From a virus, in the IMG/VR virus record IMGVR_UViG_3300008448_000142, positions 1 to 49,054 of that record: a stretch of DNA of 49,054 bases; one strand, written 5' to 3'. A model generated the notes under the pieces. It saw nothing but the letters and a program-made list of their open reading frames with translations, searched no databases and was not told where the DNA came from. A program made the position numbers and the translations under genes. This document shows positions 14,868 through 23,665 of this stretch, in pieces. The stretch's first letter is position 1, and each line of letters opens with the position of its first letter.

Positions 14868-16039
14868 TGTCTAATGTAGAAAGAACTAAAACTCAAAATG
14901 TTCAACCAATTGCACATGTTTTAAATGAAGATTTAGCACAATCATATGATGTATTTAATACTGATCAAAATAGAGGAAGAATTTTTGCAAAAGGATTTGG
15001 ACAAACTTCAAGATCATTAGTAGCAGATATGGGTGGTGCTAATGGTGGTCAAGGAGTTAACTTTGGTGGATGGGTAATTGTTCCAAATCAAACTTTTGAT
15101 GCAAATGTTAAAGTATGGGGTGCAGGTGGAGGTTCAAGAGGCCATGATACAGGAAATGCATATGCAGGAGGTGGAGGATTCTCTTCTGGACTAGTTAGAT
15201 TTTATAAAGATATTCCTTATGCAGTTATGGTTGGTCAAGGTGGAGATCATACAACACATAGACATTCTGGAACTGCTCAACGAGGAGTTCATAGACTTGC
15301 AGGAACATTTGGTAATGGAGGTGGCGGTGCACATCATGGTGGTAACGGTGGAGGTATGTCGGGAATATTTTTCAATACTTTTATTAATAACGGAGGCCCA
15401 GGATCAGGTCATGGTGCAGTAGGATCAACTTTTAGAGGTCCAAATAGATCTAATGCTTTAATTATCGCAGGTGGAGGTGGAGGACAAGGTCATCATTCAC
15501 AAGGACATCATGGTGGTGGCGGTGGTGGTGGAGGAACTACTGGAAACAATGGTCATAACGCAGGTGGTGGATCACAAACTGGTGGTGGAGGAAACTGGGC
15601 TTATGGATCACAAGCAGGATATGGATTTCATGGAGGACATGCTGGAGATGCTGGAGATTCAGGTGGTGGCGGTGGTGGATATTATGGTGGAGCAGGTGGA
15701 GCACATCACTCAAGTCATCACAACGGTGGTGGCGGTGGATCAGGACATTTATTAGATGTGCATGCAACATCTGGATATGCAAATTTTTGGATTAAACAAA
15801 GATATCCAGACATAGTTAGAAATGGATCAACTTCAACAGCACCTGGAGTGTATAATAATCATAACGTTTATCCAGGATATCATTCAGACTCAGATTGGAT
15901 GGGTGCAGGACTTGGTGGAGGATCTGCAGGCCAAGATCCTGGACAACAAACTTTTGGTAGAACTGGTCTTGGAAATTATCACACTGGACATAATGGGAGG
16001 GTAGTAATTACTGTAGCAGACAGTAATGTTAATAAATAA
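14867..16039 (+). CDS. Gly/His-rich adhesin-like protein 3 (390 aa)
   Basis: First subtype, like the gene at 12548. It shares GQGVNFGGWVIVPNQTFDANV, WGAGGG and FYKDIPYAVMVGQGG, and a C-terminal FWIKQRYPDIVRNG that matches NWIKERYPTLVRNS of the first copy. His clusters lie between Gly runs (GHHSQGHHGGGGGGGG, AHHSSHHNGGGGGSGH). The start overlaps the previous stop codon by one base. It probably arose by duplication of a two-gene unit (first plus second subtype). Confidence 0.65.
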   Translation: MSNVERTKTQNVQPIAHVLNEDLAQSYDVFNTDQNRGRIFAKGFGQTSRSLVADMGGANGGQGVNFGGWVIVPNQTFDANVKVWGAGGGSRGHDTGNAYAGGGGFSSGLVRFYKDIPYAVMVGQGGDHTTHRHSGTAQRGVHRLAGTFGNGGGGAHHGGNGGGMSGIFFNTFINNGGPGSGHGAVGSTFRGPNRSNALIIAGGGGGQGHHSQGHHGGGGGGGGTTGNNGHNAGGGSQTGGGGNWAYGSQAGYGFHGGHAGDAGDSGGGGGGYYGGAGGAHHSSHHNGGGGGSGHLLDVHATSGYANFWIKQRYPDIVRNGSTSTAPGVYNNHNVYPGYHSDSDWMGAGLGGGSAGQDPGQQTFGRTGLGNYHTGHNGRVVITVADSNVNK

Positions 16040-17208
16040 TGCCTATTCAAAAATTAAAACAAAACTTTGCTGGAATTACATATACCTTGCAACAACCAAA
16101 TGGTAATATAACAAATTTTGAAGTAGATCAAAATACTTGGTATCCATGGAGTAAAACAAAAAGAAAGGGTGAAATATTTAATATTGGTGGTGGAGTTCAG
16201 TTATCAACAAAAAATTATGTTGACAGTGGAGAATTTTGGTTAGACTATGGATCACATGTTTTACGTTCTCAAAATGATTTTACAGCATGGGTACAAATGT
16301 GGGGTGCAGGTGGTGGTGGACAACATCACGAAGGAAACACAACTGCAGGTGGTGGAGGATATTCTCAAGCATTAGTTAAATTTAAAGCAGGCATTCCGTA
16401 TACAATTACAGTTGGCCAAGCAGGAGATCATGGAAATGATACAACTCATGGTGGTGGAGGTCGTGGACATGATGGCGGTGGACAAGGTGGTGGATTATCT
16501 GGTATTTTTATGGGTTCAGAACATTTTGGTAAAACAAGGTGGGGTCACGGAACTCCTCCAGTTACTCAAGCACAAGGATTAATTGTTGCAGGTGGTGGTG
16601 GAGGTAAAGGACATCATTCACAAGGACATCATGGTGCTGGTGGTGCTGGAGGTGGATGGACAGGAAGAACTGGACATAACACTGGTGCAGGTCATCAAAC
16701 ATATGGTGGTCATGGTGGATATAACAATGACGGCGTAGACGGTGGTCGTGGAAAAGCACTTCACGGTGGACACTCATATTCAAGTTCTTGGCAAGGCGGC
16801 GGCGGTGGCGGCTGGTGGGGTGGCGGTGGTGGAGGTCACACTTCAACCCATCACAACGGTGGTGGCGGTGGGTCAGGACATATTGCTTATCCTTCATCAA
16901 TTGGATCACAACCAAATAATGATAAGGCTCAATACATAGTTACTGGACATACCGAAATGGGCGTTGGAGCACATGGTCATCAATTTACTTCACCTGCAAA
17001 TCCTTTTAATCCATTAGCAAAAGGAGACGGAACAACCTTAGCAGGATCAGGTGGTTATGGATTTAGAACAGGTCATGGTCAACATGGTGGAGCATCACAT
17101 GGAAAAGTTGTTATAACACTGGCAAGTGAAAAATTAAATAGTCCAGAATATGAATATCCAGTACATGGTTCTCCACAAGATCCAAATAGTTGGTCTCAAT
17201 CATATTAA
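16039..17208 (+). CDS. Gly/His-rich adhesin-like protein 4 (389 aa)
   Basis: Second subtype. It has KGEIFNIGGG, SQNDFTAWVQMWGAGGG and FKAGIPYTITVGQAGD, with His-bearing Gly runs (GHHSQGHHGAGGAGGG, STHHNGGGGGSGH) and a C-terminal GKVVITLASEKLN. It starts on the last base of the previous stop codon. An N-terminal domain of about 75 residues precedes the Gly region and probably attaches to the fibre or tail. The receptor specificity is unknown. Confidence 0.65.
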   Translation: MPIQKLKQNFAGITYTLQQPNGNITNFEVDQNTWYPWSKTKRKGEIFNIGGGVQLSTKNYVDSGEFWLDYGSHVLRSQNDFTAWVQMWGAGGGGQHHEGNTTAGGGGYSQALVKFKAGIPYTITVGQAGDHGNDTTHGGGGRGHDGGGQGGGLSGIFMGSEHFGKTRWGHGTPPVTQAQGLIVAGGGGGKGHHSQGHHGAGGAGGGWTGRTGHNTGAGHQTYGGHGGYNNDGVDGGRGKALHGGHSYSSSWQGGGGGGWWGGGGGGHTSTHHNGGGGGSGHIAYPSSIGSQPNNDKAQYIVTGHTEMGVGAHGHQFTSPANPFNPLAKGDGTTLAGSGGYGFRTGHGQHGGASHGKVVITLASEKLNSPEYEYPVHGSPQDPNSWSQSY

Positions 17209-17221
17209 CTAGGAGACTAAT

Positions 17222-18229
17222 ATGCAATATAAAATAACAGATTTTAATGGAAATGAAAAAGTAGATACTGTAGAAAATATTGAAGATTGTGTATTTTTTT
17301 ATGGCGGTGGAAATGCTGACACTTCATTTACAACAAATGAACAAAACTTAGGATATGGATCTTTTGTTATAATACCAGAAGAAGATTTTGTTGCATGGGT
17401 AGAATTATATGGTTCAGATGGTGGAACATATGGAACAGATGATAATGAAAATATAGGTGGAATTGGTGGGTATACAAAAGCATTAGTTAAATTTAAAAAA
17501 GATATTAATTATACTGTAGTTATAGGACAAGGTGGAGGATTAAATAATATAAATACCCACGGTGGTGGAGGAAAAGGACATCTATTAGGTGGGTCAGGTG
17601 GAGGATTGTCTGGTTTATTTATAGATACAAATTATTACGGAAAAGAAATGTGGGATGACGATAATATTCCAGTATTAAAAGAAAAAGCGTTATTAATCGC
17701 AGGCGGTGGCGGAGGAAAAGGTGGAACAGATAATAAAACACAATCAATGGGTGGCAATGGTGGAGGTTGGATGGGAACTGGTGCTCATAATTCTGAATCA
17801 ACATTACAACAACGAGATGAAGAAGATACTGTTATAGGAAGAAATGCAAGTAGGAATGGAAATAATGGTGGTGGTGGTGGAGGTTGGCTAGGAGGACTAG
17901 TTAACTTAAACTTATCAGTAAAAAATACTGGAGGAAGTGGTGGTTCGGGGTATATAGTTAGTTCTGGAGATTATAAATCAGAAGTAATAACAGGTATAAC
18001 AAAACCTGGTATAAGTGTTAGAAAAGATATAAATAGAAACATATTGGATCCTAATAAATTTACAATTGTAAGTGGAATAAGAGGAAGACTAGATAATAAT
18101 ATTTATAAAAATATATATTCACCACAAAATGGCAAAGTTATTATTACTTTAGCAGAAGAAGCATTTGATCCCAAATACTACCCACTAGAAATCAAGCCTC
18201 TTGACACATATGATACAATTAACTTATAA
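17222..18229 (+). CDS. Gly-rich adhesin-like protein 5, His-poor (335 aa)
   Basis: AGGAG upstream of ATG 17222. It follows the second subtype (FFYGGGNADTSF, EEDFVAWVELYG, FKKDINYTVVIGQGGG, GGGGGKG, NGKVIITLAEE). However, the conserved WGAGGG is changed to YGSDGG and the His clusters have been replaced by Asn, Asp, Ser and Thr. Its AT content looks higher than in the other four copies. It is either a diverged copy with altered ligand or one decaying after duplication; the reading frame is intact. The end of the gene carries the extended -10 of the halogenase gene. Confidence 0.65.
   Translation: MQYKITDFNGNEKVDTVENIEDCVFFYGGGNADTSFTTNEQNLGYGSFVIIPEEDFVAWVELYGSDGGTYGTDDNENIGGIGGYTKALVKFKKDINYTVVIGQGGGLNNINTHGGGGKGHLLGGSGGGLSGLFIDTNYYGKEMWDDDNIPVLKEKALLIAGGGGGKGGTDNKTQSMGGNGGGWMGTGAHNSESTLQQRDEEDTVIGRNASRNGNNGGGGGGWLGGLVNLNLSVKNTGGSGGSGYIVSSGDYKSEVITGITKPGISVRKDINRNILDPNKFTIVSGIRGRLDNNIYKNIYSPQNGKVIITLAEEAFDPKYYPLEIKPLDTYDTINL
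18211..18219 (+). promoter_or_regulatory. Extended -10 for the halogenase gene
   Basis: TGATACAAT inside the end of the preceding coding region, 27 bases before ATG 18246. A TTGACA (18201-18206) is present but only seven bases away from the -10 hexamer, too close to act as its -35. Confidence 0.45.
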
Positions 18230-18245
18230 ATAGAAAAGAGCATGC

Positions 18246-19889
18246 ATGAAAATCAATAAAATTGTTATTGTTGGTGGTGGATCCGCTGGATGGATGACTG
18301 CAGCAACCTTAATTAGAAAATTTCCTAAAGGCAAAAATATTAGCGTTATTGAACCATCTGATATAGATATAGTTGGAGTCGGAGAAAGCACCCTAGGCGG
18401 CATTCGTAGGTGGACTAGATGGATAGGTGTAGACGAAAAAGATTTTTTCCCAACATGTGATGCATCAATCAAAATGAGTATTAAATTTACAGACTTTTAC
18501 AAAAAAGACTCAGGTGGATTTCATTATCCATTTGGTAAGCCATTATTGGATGGTCCAAACCCTTCATTTAATATGTGGCACTATAAAAAATATCTATTTC
18601 CAGAAACACCAGTTCAAGACTTTACAAGATGTTTATTTCCAGCAGAAGCATTATATGAAAACAATAGATTTAATTTAAACTTCTTTGAAGACTTTGATAA
18701 TTTTGATCCAAATCAAGATGTAGCATATCATTTTGATGCTAAAAAATTTGGTTACTGGTTAAAAGAACATTATTGTATTCCAAAGGGTGTAATGCATATA
18801 GATGGGTCAGTAAAGAATGTAGTCACAAACGAAGATGGCGTTGACTATTTAGAACTGTCTAATGGAAGCACTGTATATGCAGATCTATTTATAGATTGCA
18901 CAGGTTTTAGAAGCGTGCTATTAGGTGATGCACTTAAAGAACCGTTTGAGTCATATGAAGAAATGCTACCTAATAATAGAGCATGGGCAACTAGAATCCC
19001 TTATAAAGAAAAAGCAAAGGAACTGCAACCATATACAAATTCAACAGCAATAGATACAGGATGGTGTTGGAATATTCCATCATGGGAAAGATTAGGTGCT
19101 GGATATGTATATTCAGATAAGTTTGCTACACCAGAAAAAGCATTGGAACAATTTAAAAACTACCTAATGTCAGATAAAATGACTATTCCAAGAACAAAGG
19201 AAGAAGTAGATGAGTTAGAATTTAGAGATATTAAAATGCGTGTAGGTATTCATAGTAGAACATTTGTTAAGAATGTTGTAGCAATTGGATTATCAGCAGG
19301 ATTTATTGAACCACTAGAAAGTAATGGGCTATATACAGTTCATGAGTTCTTATTTAAATTGATGGATGCATTAGGAAGAGATGAAACTATATCTCAGTTT
19401 GATAGAGATATGTATAACTCAAGCACTAGAACAATGTATGATGGCTTTGCTAAATTTGTTGCTTTACACTACGCATTGTCACATAGAGATGATACAGAAT
19501 ATTGGAGAGCAATATCTAAAAAACAATTTACAGATAGAGGCGATGAAATGAATACGCCTTATTTAGAAAAAGCACCAGGATTTTGGGACATGGCAATTAG
19601 ATACCTAGATAACTGGGGACACCCAATAGGTCAGGCTGGAATTACATATATTGCAACTGGAATGAATGTACCTATGGTAAATGAACAAAGGTATCTACAA
19701 GTTCAATATGAAGAAAAAGATACAGACATATATCAAAGAGTAGTAAAGCAATGTGAGGTATGGGAAGAAAGAAAGGCTAAATGGTATAGAAATGCCATGA
19801 ACTCTCCAACAGTAGAGCAATACCTTTATAACTTCTTCTATAAACCAAAAGAAGATGCTAAGACTATAAATTCACAATTTGAATTATAA
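18246..19889 (+). CDS. Flavin-dependent (tryptophan-type) halogenase (547 aa)
   Basis: FAD-dependent enzyme that makes hypohalous acid and halogenates an aromatic or other electron-rich substrate through an active-site lysine. Seen here: the dinucleotide-binding GGGSAG (residues 10-15) and VGVGESTLGG (43-52). The likely catalytic lysine is K76 in ASIKMSIKF, matching K79 of PrnA. The halogenase signature W-x-W-x-I-P is present as WCWNIP (273-278). FIEPLESNG (353-361) has E358-S359 matching E346-S347 of PrnA. The length is normal. Such genes occur in marine cyanophages, where VirX1 of phage Syn10 was shown to iodinate many substrates. Substrate and halide here are unknown. The ribosome binding site is AAAAGAG. 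Confidence 0.9.
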   Translation: MKINKIVIVGGGSAGWMTAATLIRKFPKGKNISVIEPSDIDIVGVGESTLGGIRRWTRWIGVDEKDFFPTCDASIKMSIKFTDFYKKDSGGFHYPFGKPLLDGPNPSFNMWHYKKYLFPETPVQDFTRCLFPAEALYENNRFNLNFFEDFDNFDPNQDVAYHFDAKKFGYWLKEHYCIPKGVMHIDGSVKNVVTNEDGVDYLELSNGSTVYADLFIDCTGFRSVLLGDALKEPFESYEEMLPNNRAWATRIPYKEKAKELQPYTNSTAIDTGWCWNIPSWERLGAGYVYSDKFATPEKALEQFKNYLMSDKMTIPRTKEEVDELEFRDIKMRVGIHSRTFVKNVVAIGLSAGFIEPLESNGLYTVHEFLFKLMDALGRDETISQFDRDMYNSSTRTMYDGFAKFVALHYALSHRDDTEYWRAISKKQFTDRGDEMNTPYLEKAPGFWDMAIRYLDNWGHPIGQAGITYIATGMNVPMVNEQRYLQVQYEEKDTDIYQRVVKQCEVWEERKAKWYRNAMNSPTVEQYLYNFFYKPKEDAKTINSQFEL

Positions 19890-19907
19890 TATAGTATGTG
19901 CTATAAT
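19879..19907 (+). promoter_or_regulatory. Promoter with extended -10 and fair -35
   Basis: TTGAAT (19879-19884), a 17-base spacer and TATAAT (19902-19907), the latter preceded by TGC to give an extended -10. It begins in the end of the halogenase gene and drives the three genes from 19925. Confidence 0.65.
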
Positions 19908-19924
19908 TCTACAAGGAGATAAAA

Positions 19925-20458
19925 ATGGCCGAAGATATAGAAAATCAAGTACAATCAACAATGCCTATTGTTGGATTAGAAAACGTTGATCCAATGCTTT
20001 ACCCTACAGAGGTAGCAATAGATCCAAATTTAAGAAATTTTGCAAAAGTTAGAAGACTTAGCAATCAAGTTGTAGGATTCTTAACATATCAAGAAGGAAC
20101 AACTAATAATGTTTTACCAGAAGATAACGATCACTTTTACTGGTTAGAATTTACACAAACTGCACACAATAAAGCAGCAATGCCTGGAAATCCATCAGCA
20201 CCAGAAATTGAAATTAAAGCATACGTTGATGGTCAACCAGTTGGTTTAATGGATGATTTTCAGGTGGGTGTAGTTTGGGAACCAACAGTTAAAAAATTCT
20301 TACCTAAGATTGATTTTGGTGACATGAGTAGAGAATTCTTTGTGTTTGATTACAACACATGGCAATGGAAATCTCCTCTATTTGAAGGTGGAAAGATGTT
20401 AATTTGGAATCCACTAAATAGAGAATACGAAGAATACGTATACAGTAACCCACAGTAA
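19925..20458 (+). CDS. Hypothetical protein after the halogenase (177 aa)
   Basis: AAGGAG before the ATG. The product is acidic and beta-rich with aromatic phrases (DNDHFYWLEFTQ, VVWEPTVKKFLPKIDFGD, YNTWQWKSPLF). No Cys, signal peptide or known motif is visible. It heads a three-gene unit with the two paralogues at 20468 and 21207, nine bases before the first of them. The EPTVKKFLPK phrase and its position suggest a virion accessory protein, but I do not recognise the family. Confidence 0.6.
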   Translation: MAEDIENQVQSTMPIVGLENVDPMLYPTEVAIDPNLRNFAKVRRLSNQVVGFLTYQEGTTNNVLPEDNDHFYWLEFTQTAHNKAAMPGNPSAPEIEIKAYVDGQPVGLMDDFQVGVVWEPTVKKFLPKIDFGDMSREFFVFDYNTWQWKSPLFEGGKMLIWNPLNREYEEYVYSNPQ

Positions 20459-20467
20459 GCATAATAC

Positions 20468-21214
20468 ATGCCAATACTAGAGTCGTTTCCTATTTTAAAA
20501 GAAATTGATGGAATTATAAATCCACCACAAGCAGCACAAAAATTTATTCCTGATTGGTATAAATCACTAGATATACATATATACGGACAAACAAAAACAA
20601 CAGTTCATCCAGACATACCATCAGAAAGTAATTTTACAGTAAAAGGATGTTCGTCTTTTTTTGACGCATTGACACATGGATATATTTATACACTTCCAGC
20701 AGATATAGAGTTTGAAGGACTTCCTGCTGGTAAGTTAAAAGTTCAAATGAATGTTCATGAAGATTTTGTAGTTAAAATGCTTAATGGTCCAGCAGATAAA
20801 TCAATAGTAAACTCTCTTCCAGTAGGCAAAGAATTTTATGAACATCTATTAATGTGGAGTTTTGATTTTTCATTAAAAACACCTAAAGGATATAGTATTC
20901 TTTTTTGCCATCCTCTTAATAGATTTGAACTGCCATTTCAAACATTTAGCGGGGTAGTTGAAACTGATGAATATAGTCAGGCTATACACTTTCCATTCTA
21001 TATAAAGAAACTAGATGCTGGTGAAAAAATAATGCTTAAAAAAGGAACTCCTATAGTTCAAATAATCCCATTTAAAAGAGAGCATTGGAAGATAGAAAAT
21101 AAACCATTTTCTCAAAAGGTATATGATTTTATAATGAAACAAAATTTTCAATTAAAGTCAATTATAGGAAGATCTTATAAACTACAATGGTGGAAAAGAA
21201 AAAAATATGAATAA
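20468..21214 (+). CDS. Conserved phage protein, paralogue pair member 1 (248 aa)
   Basis: The N-terminus has FIPDWYKSL, then KGCSSFFDALTHGY, a central GYSILFCHPLNRFELPFQTFSG, GVVETDEYSQAIHFPF, and a C-terminal GTPIVQIIPFKREHWK. The same landmarks run through the next gene. I associate this family (I believe DUF6065-like) with T4-like cyanophages and some bacteria, where its function is not known. The conserved His-Pro-Leu-Asn-Arg and the G-x-P-I-x-Q-x-x-PFKR phrase hint at a metal or small-molecule site in a beta barrel. It overlaps the next gene by eight bases. Enzymatic or structural role unresolved. Confidence 0.65.
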   Translation: MPILESFPILKEIDGIINPPQAAQKFIPDWYKSLDIHIYGQTKTTVHPDIPSESNFTVKGCSSFFDALTHGYIYTLPADIEFEGLPAGKLKVQMNVHEDFVVKMLNGPADKSIVNSLPVGKEFYEHLLMWSFDFSLKTPKGYSILFCHPLNRFELPFQTFSGVVETDEYSQAIHFPFYIKKLDAGEKIMLKKGTPIVQIIPFKREHWKIENKPFSQKVYDFIMKQNFQLKSIIGRSYKLQWWKRKKYE

Positions 21215-21932
21215 AATAACATTTAGACCGATGACGCAGGCTGTAACTAATTTTTCAGTGGCTCCAGTTCCAGCAAAACAAGCCTTGCCCCAATGGTATA
21301 AAGAGGCCTCTCCGTATGTTTATGATGAAAAAGAGATAGGTATGCACCCCAATCCAAATGCTGGTATATCAAACGCCACTATAAAGGCATGTGTTCCATT
21401 TTTAGATGCAATGACCACTGGCTACATGATTACCTTGGTATCAGATATAGAATTAAGAAAAACAGACAAGAAAGAGATATTAATTAGATGGAGTCAGCCA
21501 TACTTAAATATGGTAGAAGGTCATCATCCAGATCAAATAGAAACTTTACCATTTGAAAATGGTGAATTTAAAACTATATCAAAATGGTTGTTTGATTGGA
21601 AAATAGAAACACCACCTGGATATAGTTGTTTGTATACTCACCCAATTAATAGGCATGACCTACCATTCAGAACCTTCTCTGGTGTAGTTGATACAGATAC
21701 GTTTCCAGATGCAGTTCATTTTCCTTTTAGTATTTTAAATTTTGAAGGAGACAGAAAGATTATTCCTATGGGAACTCCAATCTGTCAAGTATTTCCATTT
21801 AAGAGAGATGAGTGGCAATCTGAGGTATTACCACTTGAGCCATACTTAAAAGAAAAGGCTACCTTTAGCATATTAAAAGTAATCGGTAGATCCTATAAAA
21901 GACAATTTTGGCATAAAAAGACCTATAATTAA
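21207..21932 (+). CDS. Conserved phage protein, paralogue pair member 2 (241 aa)
   Basis: Paralogue of the preceding gene with the same order of landmarks: LPQWYKEAS, KACVPFLDAMTTGY, GYSCLYTHPINRHDLPFRTF, GVVDTDTFPDAVHFPF and GTPICQVFPFKRDEW, ending in a shared GRSYKRQFW (GRSYKLQWW in the first). The tandem pair and the eight-base overlap suggest that the two products work together, perhaps as a heteromer. It ends just before the extended -10 at 21942. The function is unknown. Confidence 0.65.
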   Translation: MNKITFRPMTQAVTNFSVAPVPAKQALPQWYKEASPYVYDEKEIGMHPNPNAGISNATIKACVPFLDAMTTGYMITLVSDIELRKTDKKEILIRWSQPYLNMVEGHHPDQIETLPFENGEFKTISKWLFDWKIETPPGYSCLYTHPINRHDLPFRTFSGVVDTDTFPDAVHFPFSILNFEGDRKIIPMGTPICQVFPFKRDEWQSEVLPLEPYLKEKATFSILKVIGRSYKRQFWHKKTYN

Positions 21933-21941
21933 TTTGTAGGG

Positions 21942-21950
21942 TGGTATAAT
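21942..21950 (+). promoter_or_regulatory. Extended -10 before cassette copy 2
   Basis: TGGTATAAT without a matching -35, 18 bases before ATG 21969. AAAGGTGAT follows as ribosome binding site. Confidence 0.55.
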
Positions 21951-21968
21951 TAAAAAAGGTGATAATCA

Positions 21969-22316
21969 ATGGCATTTCCTGCTACATATAATTTTAACTA
22001 CTATAGAGGAGATAGTTACTCCTTTTCAATTACCCCTAAAAATGCAAATGGCACAACATTTGATTTAACTGGGTACTCAGCATCTTTTAACATTGCTACA
22101 GCCAGAGGATCTTCTGGAGTATTCGTTACAGATGGCTCAGCAACTATAGATACAATTAACGGAAGAGTTGATTGTGCTATTACACCAACAGTTGGTGTAG
22201 AACTAGGATTAACAACATACTACTATGATGTAGAAATTACTAAGAACGATAAAGTCTATACAGTAGTTACAGGAACAATCAATGTAACACAAGACATAAC
22301 TGGTGCTGGTGCCTAA
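21969..22316 (+). CDS. Phage beta-sandwich protein, cassette copy 2 (115 aa)
   Basis: Same layout as the genes at 4306 and 23312: NYYRGDSYSFSITP at the start, DLTGYSASFNIATARGSS in the middle, YYYDVEITKNDKVYTVVTG and INVTQDIT at the end. It is clearly closer to the copy at 23312 than to that at 4306. The stop codon overlaps the next start (TAATG). It is a probable tail-tip or fibre attachment protein. Confidence 0.65.
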   Translation: MAFPATYNFNYYRGDSYSFSITPKNANGTTFDLTGYSASFNIATARGSSGVFVTDGSATIDTINGRVDCAITPTVGVELGLTTYYYDVEITKNDKVYTVVTGTINVTQDITGAGA

Positions 22317-23287
22317 TGCCAGTAGTAGACCTAGGTAGTGCTTCAGTAACTATATTCGGTCCACCAGAAATAATCTCTGTCTCAGTAGAACGTGGCACAA
22401 AAGGTGACACAGGAACACGTGGCAGCGTAATATACAGTGGAACAGCAAATCCTCAAGACGCAGACTTCTCATCACTTCCTCCAGCAGTAAGAGATTTATA
22501 CATCAAGACTTTGGCGGGTAGCGATAATTATGGATCAATATTTCAATATAGATTAGTACTAGGTAATTTTGTATGGGTAGAAATTGTAGACTGGAATGAT
22601 ATTGTAAATCAATTCTTCCAAGATAATCCAGATTATTTATTAGATTATGTATCTGACTTTGAAGCAAATACTACATATTTAAAAATTAATACAGCAGCAT
22701 CTACATACCTTACACTAGCCTCAGCATCCTCAACATATGTTCCTCAATCAAATTATTCATATCAAAATATTCCAGTATCTGTTTATGAAAATATTCCAAG
22801 TCTTCCAAATCCAGAAAATCATATTGGAAAATTATATTTAGTAAGATCTGAGTCATCTATTTATTATGGATACCAAGGTGCTTCTGGTGGTGCTGTGTGG
22901 TTTAGAATGCTTCATACAGAAGAAGCAAACGAAACATACGTAACACAGATTAACGCCGCAGAGACATACGTTCCACAAGCACAAGAAGTAGAAACTTCCG
23001 CAAGCACAACATACGTTATTCAAGGGTCAGACAGATCAAAGGTAAAACTTTTTGACAATTCTAACAATATATCTGTTATAGTTCCAAATGCTGGAAGTGC
23101 AACGTTTCCAATAGGAACAAAAATAGATTTAATACAGGTTGGACAAGGTCAGGTTACAGTATCTGGTGCAGTTGGAGTAACTGTAAACGGAAACCCAGGA
23201 ACAAGATTAAATGGTCAATGGGCACAAGGTTCAATAATTAAAACAGCAGCAAACACGTGGGTAATATATGGAAACCTATCCTCGTGA
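22316..23287 (+). CDS. Fibre-type protein with collagen-like stretch, cassette copy 2 (323 aa)
   Basis: A beta-rich head (VDLGSASVTIFGPPEIISVSV), then a collagen-like stretch (RGTKGDTGTRG) and the phrase VIYSGTANPQ, followed by a longer fibre part. That part includes repeated A-x-T-Y-L/V segments (AASTYLTLASASSTYVPQ, NETYVTQINAAETYVPQ) that look like short coiled shafts, and a tip domain (NISVIVPNAGSATFPIGTKI, GAVGVTVNGNPG) of a common fibre type. It is translationally coupled to the beta-sandwich gene. It is the longest of the three cassette second genes. Likely role: side fibre. Confidence 0.65.
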   Translation: MPVVDLGSASVTIFGPPEIISVSVERGTKGDTGTRGSVIYSGTANPQDADFSSLPPAVRDLYIKTLAGSDNYGSIFQYRLVLGNFVWVEIVDWNDIVNQFFQDNPDYLLDYVSDFEANTTYLKINTAASTYLTLASASSTYVPQSNYSYQNIPVSVYENIPSLPNPENHIGKLYLVRSESSIYYGYQGASGGAVWFRMLHTEEANETYVTQINAAETYVPQAQEVETSASTTYVIQGSDRSKVKLFDNSNNISVIVPNAGSATFPIGTKIDLIQVGQGQVTVSGAVGVTVNGNPGTRLNGQWAQGSIIKTAANTWVIYGNLSS

Positions 23288-23293
23288 TACAAT
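23285..23293 (+). promoter_or_regulatory. Extended -10 before cassette copy 3
   Basis: TGATACAAT begins with the stop codon of the previous gene and lies 18 bases before ATG 23312. No -35 is evident. Confidence 0.5.
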
Positions 23294-23311
23294 TAAAAGG
23301 GTGATTAAATA

Positions 23312-23656
23312 ATGCCATTTCCAGTATCATACGATATAAACTATTATCAGGGTGACACCTACGAATTACTTTTGCAACCAAAAGATTCTTCTGGTGCAGC
23401 AATGAACCTTACAGGCTATGCTGGGCTATTTACAGTATCAACAGCACGTGGAGATTCAGGAATTACAGTAGCAAGCGGAACGGTAACAGTATCAAGCGGA
23501 TCAAATATATTTTGCACATTAGCAGCGTCTGCTGGAAATAATTTATTAGCAAGTTCATATGTTTACGACATTCAACTATCAAGTGGATCAACAGTATACA
23601 CACTGTTAACTGGCAACGTTAATGTTACTCAAAATATTAAAGAAGCATTAACATAA
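23312..23656 (+). CDS. Phage beta-sandwich protein, cassette copy 3 (114 aa)
   Basis: Close paralogue of the gene at 21969: NYYQGDTYELLLQPKD, NLTGYAGLFTVSTARGDS, YVYDIQLSSGSTVYTLLTG and NVNVTQNI occupy the same positions. AGGGTGAT serves as ribosome binding site. Together with the next gene it forms the third copy of the cassette. It is a likely virion component that attaches or organises the partner fibre. Confidence 0.65.
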   Translation: MPFPVSYDINYYQGDTYELLLQPKDSSGAAMNLTGYAGLFTVSTARGDSGITVASGTVTVSSGSNIFCTLAASAGNNLLASSYVYDIQLSSGSTVYTLLTGNVNVTQNIKEALT

Positions 23657-23665
23657 GAGGTCACC

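Noticed and set aside
12735-16939. Long frames in other phases and on the minus strand within the Gly/His genes
   Set aside because: Repetitive GGT/GGA/CAT codons keep other frames open; they read as His, Val or Met repeats and have no ribosome binding sites.
17222-18229. Fifth Gly-rich gene as a pseudogene
   Set aside because: Although diverged, its frame is intact and it has a good ribosome binding site, so it is kept as a gene.
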